DNA of 64,000 nucleotides from Acidobacteriota bacterium (GCA_012719455.1 JAAYAJ010000064.1:62001-126000); one strand, 5' to 3'; counted from the first letter of the stretch, positions 33,950-45,170 are shown. Notes: generated by a model not told the origin, from the sequence alone. Numbers and translations: made by a program.

Positions 33950-34270
33950 TCAGGAGCGGGACACCGCCGCGCGCAGCCAGGCGAGGTAGTCCCCGTCGCC
34001 GGCCGCTACGGGCAGGGCGATAATCTCGGGAACCTCGTAGGAGTGCAGTTCGCGGATCCTCCGGCGCACCGGTTCAAAATTTTCCGCCCGGGTCTTGATC
34101 AGCAACAGGCACTCCGGTTCGCGGCATACCTCCCCTTTCCAACGGTAAACGCTGGTCACACCGGGGACGAGATTGACGCAGGCGGCCAGGCGCGATTCGA
34201 CAAGCGCGCGGGCGAGGGTGTCGGCCTGTTCCACGCCGCCGGTAGCGCACAAAACGACGATTTCGTCCAT
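33950..34270 (-). CDS. cutA: Divalent-cation tolerance protein CutA
   Basis: 106-residue trimeric ferredoxin-like fold protein (CutA1). Motifs: LARALVESRLAACVNLVPGVTS, VYRWKGEV, LIKTRAENF and HSYEVPEIIALPV. The precise role is unclear in all organisms; copper and other metal tolerance was reported in E. coli. Start ATG 34270 after AAGGAGGG. Probably co-transcribed with hydE, 26 bases downstream. Confidence 0.93.
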   Translation of the reverse strand: MDEIVVLCATGGVEQADTLARALVESRLAACVNLVPGVTSVYRWKGEVCREPECLLLIKTRAENFEPVRRRIRELHSYEVPEIIALPVAAGDGDYLAWLRAAVSRS

Positions 34271-34375
34271 GTTTTCCCTCCTTGGGTATTGCATCGGGCC
34301 TCACATCCCTAGTATTATGCCAGTGTTTAAGGAAATCTCATAAATCCTGGTCCGACCCAGGCACCTTGGCGCCCG

Positions 34376-34678
34376 ATGGCCTACGCTAAGCACCGAAATA
34401 CCCACAAAAAGGAACTCTACTACATCCTCTGTATCGTTGTGGTGACCCTGGTCCTGTCCTTCAGCATCTTCGGTCCGGGAGGGTATCGCCAGCTGCGCCA
34501 GGCCGAGCTCGAACTCGAGCTGCAGCGGGCGCGGGTGGAAGAACTGGAGCGCAGCAACCACGAACGGATGCAATCGATCGAGGAACTGCGGTCGAACAAG
34601 GAGGCGCTCGAGAAATACGCGCGCCAGAAGGGCTACGGAAAAGAGGGGGAGATCATCCACCACGTGCCCGGCCAGTAG
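34376..34678 (+). CDS. FtsB/DivIC-family septum protein
   Basis: 100 residues with the bitopic layout of the septum formation initiator family: a short cytoplasmic basic start, one membrane helix (about 14-31), a periplasmic coiled coil (LELELQRARVEELERS) and a C-terminal ALEKYARQKGYGKEGE segment, the usual family end. FtsB/DivIC bridges FtsL and FtsQ in the divisome. No strong ribosome site is visible. Convergent with pyrC. Confidence 0.85.
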   Translation: MAYAKHRNTHKKELYYILCIVVVTLVLSFSIFGPGGYRQLRQAELELELQRARVEELERSNHERMQSIEELRSNKEALEKYARQKGYGKEGEIIHHVPGQ

Positions 34679-34685
34679 CGCCCGC

Positions 34686-35963
34686 TCACACGCTCCACAC
34701 CACCTTGCCCCTGACCACCGTCATCGCCGGCCCGCCGCGGAGGGTCCACCCTTCGAACGGGGTGTTGCGGCCGCGGGAAGCAAAATCGGCGGCGCGCACC
34801 TCTACCTGCCGCTCCAGGTCCAGGACCGTGATGTCGGCCCAGGCCCCCGGGGCCAGCGTCCCCTTCTCCAGGTTGAGGATGCGGGCCGGGTTGAGGGCGA
34901 ACAGCTCGGCCAGGCGCCCCAGGCCGATGACGCCCGGGCGCACGAACCGGTCGCAGACGAGGCTGACGGCTGTCTCCAACCCGACGATGCCGAAAGGGGC
35001 CCGGTCGAATTCGAGCATCTTGTCCCCGATGGTGTGCGGCGCGTGATCGGTGGCGATGACGTCGACGGCGCCCGAGGAGATCCCCTCGACCAGCGCGTCC
35101 ACGTCGTCCCTGCCGCGCAACGGGGGGTTCATCTTGGCGTTGGTGTCGTAGGAAGCCACCCGTTCGTCCGTCAGCAGCAGGTGGTGCGGGGTGACCTCGC
35201 AGGTGAGGTTCGTCACCCCCTCCGCCTTGGCCCTCACCACCGTCTCCAGCGCCTTGCGCGTGGAAAGGTGCGCGATGTGGACACGGGCCCCGGTCTGCCG
35301 CGCCAGGATGGCGTCGCGGGCCACCTGGACCTCCTCGGCGGCGGGATTGATCCCCCTGAGGCCGAGCATCGTGGACCAGTACCCCTCGTGCATGACACCG
35401 CCGGCCGCGAGCGCCAGGTCCTCGCAGTGATCGATGACGGGCAGGTTGAAGAGGCGGGAATACTCCAGGGCGCGGCGCATGACCTGCCCATCCGACACCG
35501 GGTGGCCGTCGTCGCTGAGGGCCACGATCCCCGCCCGGGCCATTTCGCCGATCTCCGCCAGGGTCTCCCCCCGGCTCCCCCGGGTGATGGCGCCGATGGG
35601 GTAGACCGCGATTTTCGAGACCTCGCGCGCCCGCTGCAGGATGAAGGAGGTGACGGCCCCGGAATCGTTGACCGGCTGGGTGTTCGGCATGCAGGCGACG
35701 GCGGTGAATCCGCCGCGGGCCGCGGCCGCGGTCCCGGTGGCGATCGTCTCGGCGTCCTCGCGCCCCGGCTCGCGCAGGTGCACGTGCATGTCGAGAAAAC
35801 CCGGGAGCACCGCCAGGTTGCGGGCATCGATCTCCCGGCGCCCCTTGCCCGGGATCCGGGGGGCGATCTCGGCGATGCGTCCCTCATCAATGCCGACATC
35901 GGCGACCTGGTCGAACTTCCGGGACGGGTCTACGACTCTTCCTTGACGCAGTATCAGTTGCAT
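34686..35963 (-). CDS. pyrC: Dihydroorotase
   Basis: Closes carbamoyl aspartate to dihydroorotate (step 3 of pyrimidine synthesis). About 425 residues, class I type. Zinc ligands in DMHVHLREPG, the carboxylated-lysine/His regions, and DHCED, and VIATDHAPH with the catalytic Asp. Start ATG 35963; a GTG at 35969 immediately after the pyrB stop is an alternative. Last gene of pyrR-pyrB-pyrC. Confidence 0.96.
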   Translation of the reverse strand: MQLILRQGRVVDPSRKFDQVADVGIDEGRIAEIAPRIPGKGRREIDARNLAVLPGFLDMHVHLREPGREDAETIATGTAAAARGGFTAVACMPNTQPVNDSGAVTSFILQRAREVSKIAVYPIGAITRGSRGETLAEIGEMARAGIVALSDDGHPVSDGQVMRRALEYSRLFNLPVIDHCEDLALAAGGVMHEGYWSTMLGLRGINPAAEEVQVARDAILARQTGARVHIAHLSTRKALETVVRAKAEGVTNLTCEVTPHHLLLTDERVASYDTNAKMNPPLRGRDDVDALVEGISSGAVDVIATDHAPHTIGDKMLEFDRAPFGIVGLETAVSLVCDRFVRPGVIGLGRLAELFALNPARILNLEKGTLAPGAWADITVLDLERQVEVRAADFASRGRNTPFEGWTLRGGPAMTVVRGKVVWSV

Positions 35964-35969
35964 AGGCAC

Positions 35970-36920
35970 TCAGCGCGGTTTTCTCGCGGGCTTCAGCCCG
36001 GATTTTCCGGAAAGGAGATACAGAACAGCCATGCGGGTGGCGACCCCGTTGGCGACCTGGTCCAGGATGACCGAATAGTCCGCGTCCGCAACCTCCGACT
36101 CGATCTCCACCCCGCGGTTCATCGGCCCCGGGTGCATGACGATGGCGTTTTTGCGGGCCCCCCGCATCCGCTCGCGCGAAAGCCCGTACAAGGTGAAATA
36201 CTCCCGCGCGGAGGGGATGAAGGCCTCCTTCTGCCGCTCGTTCTGCAGCCGCAGCATCATGACCACGTCCGCCCCCTCGATCGCCTCCTCCATGAGGCTC
36301 GTGACCCGGGCGCCGAGAAGATGAAAGTCCGCGGGGACCAGGGTCGGGGGGCCGCATACCCAGACTTCCGCCCCCATCTTGTGGAACAGGAGGGTGTCGG
36401 AGCGGGCGACGCGGCTGTGGGAGATATCGCCGATGATGGCGATCTTCAACCCTTCCAGCCGCCCCTTGAGGGAGCGCACCGTCAGGGCGTCCAGCAGCGC
36501 CTGCGTCGGGTGCTCGTGCATCCCGTCGCCGGCGTTGACCACCGACGAGCGGCATTCCCTCCCGAGCAGGTGCGGTGCGCCCGCACTGGAGTGGCGGATC
36601 ACTATGATATCGGGGGACATCGCCTCCAGGTTCCGGGCGGTGTCGAGCAGCGTCTCCCCCTTGGTCACGCTGCTCGCGGAGGCGGAAAAGTTCAGGATGT
36701 CGGCGCTGAGCCGCTTTTCGGCCAGTTCGAAGGAGGAACGGGTCCGGGTGGAGGGCTCGAAAAACAGGTTGATGACGGTCTTGCCCCGCAGGGCCGGCAC
36801 CTTCTTGACCGCCCTCGAGGAAATCTCCTTCAGGGCCTCGGCCGTGTCCAGGACGAGCCGGATGTCGTCCACGGATAGCTGTTCGATGCTGAGAAGGTCT
36901 TTCTGGCTGAGAGATGCCAT
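35970..36920 (-). CDS. pyrB: Aspartate carbamoyltransferase catalytic subunit
   Basis: 316 residues. Carbamoyl-phosphate motif [12 protein letters not shown], the [12 protein letters not shown] loop, and [14 protein letters not shown] followed by [14 protein letters not shown] are present. C-terminal [10 protein letters not shown] closes the active site. No pyrI regulatory gene is adjacent, so control is probably through PyrR upstream. Confidence 0.97.
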   Translation of the reverse strand: MASLSQKDLLSIEQLSVDDIRLVLDTAEALKEISSRAVKKVPALRGKTVINLFFEPSTRTRSSFELAEKRLSADILNFSASASSVTKGETLLDTARNLEAMSPDIIVIRHSSAGAPHLLGRECRSSVVNAGDGMHEHPTQALLDALTVRSLKGRLEGLKIAIIGDISHSRVARSDTLLFHKMGAEVWVCGPPTLVPADFHLLGARVTSLMEEAIEGADVVMMLRLQNERQKEAFIPSAREYFTLYGLSRERMRGARKNAIVMHPGPMNRGVEIESEVADADYSVILDQVANGVATRMAVLYLLSGKSGLKPARKPR

Positions 36921-36978
36921 CGCGCTCGCCTTCGCGGCCTGGCCGCAGCCGTCCGCCTGCGGGGCCGGTTAATAATTG

Positions 36979-37527
36979 TTACGCGCCCCGGCGGAGGAGC
37001 ACGACGCGCTCCTCCCCGTCCTCCTCCTCGAGCCTAACTTCGACCGTGTCGCCCTCTTCCGTCTGAACCGTCTTCCCCACGTAATCGGCCTGGATCGGAA
37101 GCTCGCGGTGGCCACGGTCAATGAGGACCGCGAGTTGCACCCGCCGGGGGCGGCCGAGATCCACGAGGCCGTCCAGGGCGGAGCGGACCGTCCGGCCCGT
37201 GTACAGCACGTCGTCGACCAGGACGAGGCTCCGGCCGTCGATATCGAAATCGATCAGGGTTTCGCGCAGCATCGGGCGGTTGCCGATCGCGGTCAGGTCG
37301 TCGCGGTAGAGAGTGATATCCAGGATGCCGAGCGGTACCGGCCGCTTAACTGCGGCTTCGATCCGGCGGCACAGCCGCCGGGCCAGGGGCACCCCCCGGC
37401 GGCGGATGCCGACGACCGCGAACTCCTCCACCGGCCCCAGCTTCTCCACGATTTCGGCCGCCATCCTCGCCAGGGCAAGGTCGATTTCGGCCGCCGTCAT
37501 CAGGGATTTGCCTTTGATCTTTCTCAT
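36979..37527 (-). CDS. pyrR: Pyrimidine operon regulator / uracil phosphoribosyltransferase PyrR
   Basis: 182-residue PRTase-fold protein. The PRPP motif VLVDDVLYTGRTVRSALD is complete and GIRRRGVPLARRL precedes it. In Gram-positives PyrR binds pyr mRNA and causes attenuation; here the leader from the predicted start site to the ATG is only about 37 bases, too short for the classic attenuator. Start ATG 37527; the open frame to 37587 crosses the promoter. First gene of pyrR-pyrB-pyrC. Confidence 0.94.
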   Translation of the reverse strand: MRKIKGKSLMTAAEIDLALARMAAEIVEKLGPVEEFAVVGIRRRGVPLARRLCRRIEAAVKRPVPLGILDITLYRDDLTAIGNRPMLRETLIDFDIDGRSLVLVDDVLYTGRTVRSALDGLVDLGRPRRVQLAVLIDRGHRELPIQADYVGKTVQTEEGDTVEVRLEEEDGEERVVLLRRGA

Positions 37528-37570
37528 TTGAGATTCGCGCAGTACAGTATATCTTAGTATTGACGCGGCG

Positions 37571-37599
37571 ATCATAGCACATGGCAAAAGCGCTGTAAA
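37571..37599 (-). promoter_or_regulatory. Promoter of pyrR-pyrB-pyrC
   Basis: On the minus strand, TTTACA (37599-37594), a 17-base spacer and TATGAT (37576-37571) give a near-consensus sigma-70 promoter about 45 bases before the pyrR ATG. Confidence 0.75.
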
Positions 37600-37619
37600 C
37601 GCCCGCAGGTTGATTTGAA

Positions 37620-38456
37620 ATGCTCGACAGGAAAGTAAAAATCAAGGAAATCCGGGACCTCGGCGCGGGCAACCACCTGCTCGTGATCACCTCGCCGGAA
37701 CAGGCGCGCCTGGTGCGCCCCGGCCAGTTCGTCATGTTGAAATGCGTGGAAGACACGGGGGGAAACCCCCTCCTGCGCCGCCCCTTCACCATCTTCAACA
37801 TCCACCGCAACGCCCGCAGCGGCAAACCGGCGGGGCTCGAACTGCTGGTGAAGGAGGCGGGGGCGGGGACCCGCAGGCTGGTCATGGCGCGCCCGGGCCA
37901 GGTGCTCGACTGCCTGGGGCCGCAGGGGCAGGGGTTCCATCTCCCCCCCGACCTGTCGAGCCGCGTGGCCACGGCCTGCCTGGTGGCCGGCGGAGTCGGG
38001 ATCGCCCCCCTGCTGCTGCTGGCTGAAAGCCTCCTGGCGCTGCGGATCAGGCCCATCCTGTTCTACGGGGGCGCGACGGCGGCCGACCTGGTGCTCCGGG
38101 AGAGTTTCGAACGGCTGGGGATCGACATCATCTACTGCACCGAGGACGCCTCCCACGGAGAGCGGGGACTCGTCACCGGGCCGCTCGAACAGTTTCTCCG
38201 GATCCACCCCCGGAAGGACACCCGGCTCTACGCCTGCGGCCCCTGGGGGATGATGAGGGGGGTGCATGAACTCGCGGTCGGCTACGAACTCCAGTGTGAA
38301 GTAAGCCTGGAGGCGCGCATGGGCTGCGGCCTGGGCGCCTGCCTCGGCTGCGTGGTCGCGAGCGAAGCCTCCGAGGGGCGGTCCTACCCGCTGGTGTGCC
38401 AGGACGGCCCCGTCATGAACAGCCGCCTCGTCCGGTGGGATATCGCACCGATATAG
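37620..38456 (+). CDS. pyrK: Dihydroorotate dehydrogenase electron-transfer subunit
   Basis: 278 residues: FAD domain ([10 protein letters not shown]), NAD-binding domain ([24 protein letters not shown]) and a C-terminal 2Fe-2S site (Cys-rich [13 protein letters not shown]). Passes electrons from PyrD's flavin to NAD+. Divergent from pyrR, and directly followed by pyrD, so the class 1B heterotetramer is encoded here. Confidence 0.95.
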   Translation: MLDRKVKIKEIRDLGAGNHLLVITSPEQARLVRPGQFVMLKCVEDTGGNPLLRRPFTIFNIHRNARSGKPAGLELLVKEAGAGTRRLVMARPGQVLDCLGPQGQGFHLPPDLSSRVATACLVAGGVGIAPLLLLAESLLALRIRPILFYGGATAADLVLRESFERLGIDIIYCTEDASHGERGLVTGPLEQFLRIHPRKDTRLYACGPWGMMRGVHELAVGYELQCEVSLEARMGCGLGACLGCVVASEASEGRSYPLVCQDGPVMNSRLVRWDIAPI

Positions 38457-38481
38457 GCCAAGGGAGCGACACGACGCGCGT

Positions 38482-39438
38482 ATGAAACCGACTTCGACCG
38501 ACAAAGCGCCGCTGAGAGGCCCCCGCCTGGGGGTGGAAATCGCCGGCGTTCGTTTCAAGAACCCCGTCCTGACCGCCAGCGGCACCTTCGGCTACGGGCT
38601 GGAATTCGCCCCCTACCTGGACCTCAACGCCATCGGCGGCATCGTGGTCAAGGGCCTGTCGATGAAGCCGATTGCGGGCAATCCCCCCCCGCGGGTGTAC
38701 GAGACCGCTTCCGGGATGCTCAACGCCATCGGCTGGCAGAACATCGGCGCCGCCGCGTTCGTCGCGGAGAAGCTCCCCGGGCTGGCGAACTACGACACCA
38801 GGGTCATCGTCAACATCGTCGGCTTCGAACTCGACGAGTACCTGGAGGTGGCCCGCTTTCTCAACGATTGCCCCGGCGTCCACGCCCTGGAGCTCAACAT
38901 CTCCTGCCCCAACGTCGGCAAGGGGGGGTTCCATTTCAACAAGGACCCGAGGGACACCCACAAGATCACGGCCGAAGTCCGCAGGGCGTCCCCCCGGCTC
39001 CCGCTCTGGGTGAAGCTCTCCCCCAACGTCACCGATATCCGCGAATTCGCACGGGCGGCGGAAGAGGCGGGGGCGGACGCCCTCTCGGTCATCAACACCC
39101 TCGTGGGCATGGCCATCGACGTGCATTCGCGCCGGCCCCGGCTGCGCTTCCGCACCGGCGGCCTCTCCGGGCCCGCCATCAAGCCGGTGGCGCTGCGCAT
39201 GGTCTGGGAGGCGTGCCAGGCGGTCCGCATCCCGGTGATCGGCATAGGCGGCATCGCCACGGCCGAGGACGCCCTGGAATTCCTGATCGCGGGTGCACGC
39301 GCGGTGCAGGTGGGCACGGCTAATTTCTACGAGCCCGCCGTCTCCGAACGCATCGCCCTGGGGCTGGGCGAATACTGCCGGGCCCACCGCATCGACGACA
39401 TCCATGAAATCATCGGGAGCCTGAGAGACTATGAATGA
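38482..39438 (+). CDS. pyrD: Dihydroorotate dehydrogenase, class 1B catalytic subunit
   Basis: 318-residue FMN barrel oxidising dihydroorotate to orotate. Motifs [19 protein letters not shown] (class 1 site with catalytic Cys characteristic of 1A/1B), VINTLVG and [18 protein letters not shown] are present. Pairs with PyrK, so NAD+ is the likely acceptor, fitting anaerobic growth. Overlaps pyrF by eight bases. Confidence 0.96.
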   Translation: MKPTSTDKAPLRGPRLGVEIAGVRFKNPVLTASGTFGYGLEFAPYLDLNAIGGIVVKGLSMKPIAGNPPPRVYETASGMLNAIGWQNIGAAAFVAEKLPGLANYDTRVIVNIVGFELDEYLEVARFLNDCPGVHALELNISCPNVGKGGFHFNKDPRDTHKITAEVRRASPRLPLWVKLSPNVTDIREFARAAEEAGADALSVINTLVGMAIDVHSRRPRLRFRTGGLSGPAIKPVALRMVWEACQAVRIPVIGIGGIATAEDALEFLIAGARAVQVGTANFYEPAVSERIALGLGEYCRAHRIDDIHEIIGSLRDYE

Positions 39439-40147
39439 TCCCCGGTCACGCCTGATCGTGGCGCTGGACGTCCCCGACCGGGCGGCCGCATTGGCCGCCG
39501 TCGATCGGCTGGCGGGTCATGTCGGGTATTTCAAGATCGGCCTGGAACTCTTCACGGCCGAGGGCCCCCGCCTGGTGGAAGAGGTCCGCGGGCGCGGCCA
39601 GCGCCTGTTCCTGGACCTTAAGCTCCACGACATCCCCAACACCGTCCGGGGGGCCGTCCGGTCGGCGTGCCGGCTTGGGGTGGACATGCTGACACTGCAC
39701 GCGAGCGGCGGCGCTCCCATGCTGGCGGCCGCCTGCGAGGAAGCCCGGAACCATGACTCCCCCCCGCTGCTCCTGGCCGTCACCGCCCTGACCAGCCTTT
39801 CCGCCGCCGACGTGGCGAGCGTCGGGGTCGGCGGCCCGGTCGAGGGCTGGGTGGAGACGCTCGCCGCCCTGGCGCACGGCGCGGGCATCCGGGGCCTCGT
39901 AGCCTCGAGCCGGGAACTGCCGATGCTGCGGGCGAGGTTCGGCCCGGAAATGCGCCTGGTGATCCCGGGGATCCGCCCCGCGGGCGCCGCGGCGGGGGAC
40001 CAGGCGCGGACCGCGACTCCCGGGGAAGCGATCCGTGCGGGCGCGAGCTTTATCGTGGTCGGCCGGCCCATCCTCAAGTCCGCGGACCCCGCCCAGGCGG
40101 CCGACGACATCGTTGCCGAGATGGCCGCGGGGATGGCGCCCGAATGA
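39431..40147 (+). CDS. pyrF: Orotidine 5'-phosphate decarboxylase
   Basis: 238 residues, final step to UMP. Motifs [20 protein letters not shown] (catalytic Lys-Asp-His set), LTLHASGG and [15 protein letters not shown] are intact. Translationally coupled to pyrD by overlap. The pyrE gene is not present in the window. Confidence 0.96.
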   Translation: MNDPRSRLIVALDVPDRAAALAAVDRLAGHVGYFKIGLELFTAEGPRLVEEVRGRGQRLFLDLKLHDIPNTVRGAVRSACRLGVDMLTLHASGGAPMLAAACEEARNHDSPPLLLAVTALTSLSAADVASVGVGGPVEGWVETLAALAHGAGIRGLVASSRELPMLRARFGPEMRLVIPGIRPAGAAAGDQARTATPGEAIRAGASFIVVGRPILKSADPAQAADDIVAEMAAGMAPE

Positions 40148-40365
40148 CGGGCGTCCGGGCGCCGATGGTGCAACCGATGGACAACGACCGCGACCCGGCC
40201 ATCGGACACCCGGCCCCGCTGATCGGGCGGAAGCAGATCTCCCCTGTAGGACTCACCCGTTTCCTGCGCGCCGCCCGGGACTACGAGGCCGCCGCCCCGG
40301 GGTATGAACAGTTCCCCCCGGCCCCTGCCGCGGCAGGGGCGCGGCGCCCTGAAGGTGTTTCGTGA
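40144..40365 (+). CDS. Short ORF between pyrF and nadE (doubtful)
   Basis: 73 codons, start ATG overlapping the pyrF stop and stop overlapping the nadE GTG start, an arrangement typical of true operon genes. However, the peptide is Pro/Ala/Arg-rich, has no recognisable domain, and its end is encoded by a perfect palindrome. It may be an operon spacer rather than a gene. Confidence 0.3.
   Translation: MTGVRAPMVQPMDNDRDPAIGHPAPLIGRKQISPVGLTRFLRAARDYEAAAPGYEQFPPAPAAAGARRPEGVS
40321..40340. repeat. Perfect 20-bp palindrome before nadE
   Basis: Half-site GCCCCTGCCG is followed directly by its reverse complement, 21 bases upstream of the nadE GTG. It could form a hairpin that lowers transcription or translation into nadE. 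A related imperfect sequence occurs inside the propeller gene near 53480. Confidence 0.5.
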
Positions 40366-41996
40366 AAATCGCACTGGCGCAGATCAATACCACCGTCGGT
40401 GACATCGGCGGAAACCGGGACCGGGTGCTCGGCGCCCTGGAAGAGAGCGAATCCCTCGGCGCCGACCTCGCCGTCTTCCCCGAACTCTGCCTCACGGGAT
40501 ACCCTCCGAAGGACCTGTTGACGCTCCACGGGTTCGTGGATTCCAACCTCGAAGCGCTCGGGGAGATCGCCGCGCGCACCGGGCGCACGGCCGCGGTGAT
40601 CGGATTCGTGGACCGCAACCCCGGGCGCGAGGGGCGCGGGTTCCACAACGCCGCGGCCCTGCTGGCCGAAGGGCGGGTGCAGGCCGTCGTCCACAAGACG
40701 CTCCTGCCGACCTGCGACCCGTTCGACGAGGACCGCTATTTCGAGCCGGCCCGCGAGGTCCCCGTAATCCCCTTCCGCGGCAGGACGCTTGGCCTCTCCA
40801 TCTGCAAAGACGCATGGAGCGCCCGGGACCTGGAGCCGAAGCCCACGTACGTGGCCGACCTGATCCACAACCTGGTGGCGCGGGGGGCGGACCTGATCGT
40901 CAGCATCTCCGCCTCCCCCTTCGAAACTGGAAAGCCCCGCATCCGGCACGACATGCTGCGGGAACAGGCGTGGAAACACGGGGTTCCTCTCCTCTACACC
41001 AACCTGGTCGGGGGGAACGACGACCTCGTCTTCGACGGCCATAGCCTGGCCCTGGGGAAAAGGGGCAACCTCATCGCCGCTGCGCGGGGGTTCGAGGAGG
41101 AGATCCTCGTCGTGGACCCCGAATCGGATCGGGACCAGGCGCCCGTGGAAGTCGAGGATATCGAACTGCTCCTGCGCGCACTCATCCTGGGGACCCGCGA
41201 TTACGCCCACAAGTGCGGCTTCCGCTCGGCCGTCCTGGGGCTCAGCGGCGGGATCGACTCGGCCGTGGTCGCCTACATCGCGGCCGAGGCGCTCGGTCCC
41301 GGCAACGTCCTGGGGGTCGCCATGCCGTCGGTCTATTCCGCCCCGGAGAGCGAGTGGGACTCGGCGGCGCTGGCCCGCAACCTGGGATTGCGGTACGAGG
41401 TTCTTCCGATCGGTTCCGTCTACGACTCCTTCCGCGGCGCCCTGGAACACACCTTCGCAGGACTCGAGCCCGACGTCACCGAGGAAAACCTGCAGGCCCG
41501 GATCCGGGGCACGATCCTGATGGCACTTTCCAACAAGTTCGGCCACCTGGTCCTGAGCACGGGGAACAAGTCCGAACTGGGAACCGGCTACTGCACGCTG
41601 TACGGCGACATGGCGGGGGGGCTGGCGGTGATCTCCGACGTGCCGAAAACGATGGTATACACCCTGGCCGGCCACATCAACCGGCGGGACGAGATCATCC
41701 CCCTCAACACCATCGTGAGGCCGCCGACGGCGGAACTGCGCCCGAACCAGACCGACCAGGACACCCTTCCCGAATACGACATCCTGGACGGCATACTGGA
41801 TGCGCGGATCGAGGAGCGGATGAGCCTCGAAGAGATCGTGGCACGGGGGTACGACCGGGAGACGGTGCGCACGATCCTGCGCATGATCTACACCAACGAA
41901 TACAAGCGCCGGCAGGCGGCGCCCGGGCTGAAGGTGACGGGCCGCGCCTTCGGACCGGGCCGGCGCTTTCCGATCGCGATGAAGCTCGACCTGTAG
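40362..41996 (+). CDS. nadE: Glutamine-dependent NAD+ synthase
   Basis: Amidates nicotinate adenine dinucleotide to NAD+. 544 residues: N-terminal nitrilase-type glutaminase with the Glu-Lys-Cys triad in FPELCLTGYPP, KTLLPT and GLSICKDAWS, then the synthetase domain with PP-loop LGLSGGIDSAVV and the STGNKSELGTGY motif. The start is GTG 40362, coupled to the preceding short frame. Part of a run with pncB. Confidence 0.96.
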   Translation: MKIALAQINTTVGDIGGNRDRVLGALEESESLGADLAVFPELCLTGYPPKDLLTLHGFVDSNLEALGEIAARTGRTAAVIGFVDRNPGREGRGFHNAAALLAEGRVQAVVHKTLLPTCDPFDEDRYFEPAREVPVIPFRGRTLGLSICKDAWSARDLEPKPTYVADLIHNLVARGADLIVSISASPFETGKPRIRHDMLREQAWKHGVPLLYTNLVGGNDDLVFDGHSLALGKRGNLIAAARGFEEEILVVDPESDRDQAPVEVEDIELLLRALILGTRDYAHKCGFRSAVLGLSGGIDSAVVAYIAAEALGPGNVLGVAMPSVYSAPESEWDSAALARNLGLRYEVLPIGSVYDSFRGALEHTFAGLEPDVTEENLQARIRGTILMALSNKFGHLVLSTGNKSELGTGYCTLYGDMAGGLAVISDVPKTMVYTLAGHINRRDEIIPLNTIVRPPTAELRPNQTDQDTLPEYDILDGILDARIEERMSLEEIVARGYDRETVRTILRMIYTNEYKRRQAAPGLKVTGRAFGPGRRFPIAMKLDL

Positions 41997-42029
41997 CCGG
42001 ACGGCCCCGGCGGCCTGAAAGGAGGTAGC

Positions 42030-43490
<1,461 letters not shown>

Positions 43491-43503
43491 CGCGCCTGCA
43501 CCC

Positions 43504-44286
43504 TCATTTTTCTCCCGCCCCCCGGCCCGTCATGGGCACGAACCGGACCGGGATCAGGGTGCGGCGCGAAATCCCTTCGGGCCCCTTTTCGAATACCACC
43601 AGGTCCTGGAACCGGTCACCGACCGGGATGACCAGCCGCCCCCCCGTCTTGAGCTGGTCCAGGAGGGGTTCCGGCACCTCGCGCGGGGCGGCAGTCACGA
43701 TGATGCCGTCAAAGGGCGCCTCCTCGGGCCACCCCTGGTACCCGTCCCCCAGCCGGGTGCGGATGTTGCGGTAGCCCAGGCGCTCGAGCACGCCGCGCGC
43801 CCGCTCCCCCAGTTCGGGAAGGATCTCGATGGTGTATACCTCGCGGACGATTTCGGCCAGGACCGCGGCCTGGTATCCCGACCCGGTGCCGATCTCCAGG
43901 ACCTTCTCGTCCCCCTTGAGCCCAAGCACCTGGGTCATGAAGGCGACGATGTAGGGCTGGGAAATGGTCTGTCCCAGCGCAAGCGGGAGGGGGGTGTCGC
44001 CGTAGCACGAGCGGGGGGGCGTTCCGGGGATGAACTCGTGGCGGGGGACGCGGAGCATGGCCCGGATCACGAGCGGGTCCCGGATGTCCCGCCCCTCGAG
44101 CTGCACGCGCACCATTTCCGCGCGCAACCGGGTGATTTCCTCCGGGTCGGCGGGATCGTGCAGCCCCTTCCCTTCCAACATAGAACGGTTCGTAGCACAA
44201 CCTCCGTAAAGGATCGGCAGGCCGAGGCCCGCCAGAACGACAGTCCCGAACCCCGCAAAGACGGCACAGAGCAAGAGAACCTTCAA
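43504..44286 (-). CDS. Pcm-like protein-L-isoaspartate O-methyltransferase, exported form
   Basis: Methyltransferase that would repair isoaspartyl residues. Core motifs: EFIPG near the start, DTPLPLALGQTISQPYIVAFM, SAM site VLEIGTGSGYQAAVLAE, and IVTAAPREVPEPLLDQLK. Upstream of the core, the frame encodes a hydrophobic segment and Cys (LYGGC) that looks like a signal or lipoprotein anchor, with TTG 44286 preceded by AAGGGGG. If real, the enzyme is periplasmic; otherwise translation starts at an internal Met. Start is uncertain. Confidence 0.82.
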   Translation of the reverse strand: MKVLLLCAVFAGFGTVVLAGLGLPILYGGCATNRSMLEGKGLHDPADPEEITRLRAEMVRVQLEGRDIRDPLVIRAMLRVPRHEFIPGTPPRSCYGDTPLPLALGQTISQPYIVAFMTQVLGLKGDEKVLEIGTGSGYQAAVLAEIVREVYTIEILPELGERARGVLERLGYRNIRTRLGDGYQGWPEEAPFDGIIVTAAPREVPEPLLDQLKTGGRLVIPVGDRFQDLVVFEKGPEGISRRTLIPVRFVPMTGRGAGEK

Positions 44287-44522
44287 CAGCTTCCCCCTTA
44301 CGTCACAGAATCCGCTTCCCTGGGAAAGCCCGCCGAGCCGCGCCGGCCTCCCGGGAACCTTTCCCGCGCACGCAGGCAAGCGGCATCCCGCGGATGTCCG
44401 CGCTGTCCATGTCGGGCCCGTATCCCGAAACTCCCAATGGTTATAATATAATGTACCTTCTCCACCGGGCGAATACAACGTGTCCGGCGGGCGCCGATGC
44501 TACACTGGGGAGAGGTAAAAAA

Positions 44523-44840
44523 ATGATCCTTGCACTCGACATCTGGTTGCTGCCGGCGATCGCGGCGGCCGCCGCCTCCTACCTGGTCGGCATCCTCTGG
44601 GAGCGCCTGAAGCCGCAGACGGCACCCAACCGTCCCTTGTCCGCCGGCCTGGCCGCGCTGAGCTTTCTGCTGGGAGCGATCATGGCCGGCTACCGGCACG
44701 CCGTGTACGCCGCGGGCCCCGAAAACAACATCATCACCATGTTCATCGCCGGCGCCAGCGCCACCTTTTTCTGGCTGCTGCTGAGCCGGCATTTCCCGGG
44801 AGGAAACAACAGGGGGCGCCGGATTCGGGACAGGGGATGA
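44523..44840 (+). CDS. Small membrane protein, unknown
   Basis: 105 residues starting at ATG 44523 after GGGGAGAGG. Two or three hydrophobic helices (about 6-24, 40-60, 72-88) and an Arg-rich C-terminus. I do not recognise the family. It lies alone between the divergent pcm-like gene and the nadA promoter region. Confidence 0.6.
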   Translation: MILALDIWLLPAIAAAAASYLVGILWERLKPQTAPNRPLSAGLAALSFLLGAIMAGYRHAVYAAGPENNIITMFIAGASATFFWLLLSRHFPGGNNRGRRIRDRG

Positions 44841-45077
44841 CCAAGGGGGAGGGGGGGGAAAGTGGCGCGCGGGGAGCAGGAGGCGAGGCGGTCCCCTCAC
44901 CCGAGTACTAGACCGAGCGCTTCTCCGCCCCGCCCGTGCTCCCCACGCATAATGTCGGCGCATGCCGCCCGTGGCGGATGCCCAACCTGGTTACAGCAGG
45001 CTTATCGGCGAAAGACCGGGCTCCCTTCACACAAATCTTCGGACCTCGCCGCCGGCGGCACCGATTTCGCCCGGCAA

Positions 45078-45106
45078 TTGACAAGAGTGGGACCCCCGCA
45101 TACTAT
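45078..45106 (+). promoter_or_regulatory. Promoter of nadA-nadC
   Basis: TTGACA (45078-45083), a spacer of exactly 17 bases, and TACTAT (45101-45106). This is the best sigma-70 match seen in the window. Confidence 0.85.
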
Positions 45107-45149
45107 TAGGGCCACTGGCTCGGTTACGGGCCTGTTTTTTATTGCCCCG

Positions 45150-45170
45150 TTATGCTCAAAATGAGCATAA
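45150..45170. promoter_or_regulatory. Perfect palindromic operator in the nadA leader
   Basis: Half-site TTATGCTCA, spacer AAA, and the exact inverted half-site. It lies about 40-57 bases after the predicted start of transcription and 15 bases before the nadA ATG, where a bound repressor would block elongation or initiation. A NAD-responsive repressor is likely, but which one (NadQ, NrtR, NiaR or other) cannot be read from here. Confidence 0.7.

Noticed and set aside
37528-37619. PyrR attenuator upstream of pyrR
   Set aside because: The region is too short and lacks a terminator/anti-terminator pair; only a promoter is supported.
44862-45164. 100-codon frame before nadA
   Set aside because: Runs through the nadA promoter and operator and has no recognisable features.
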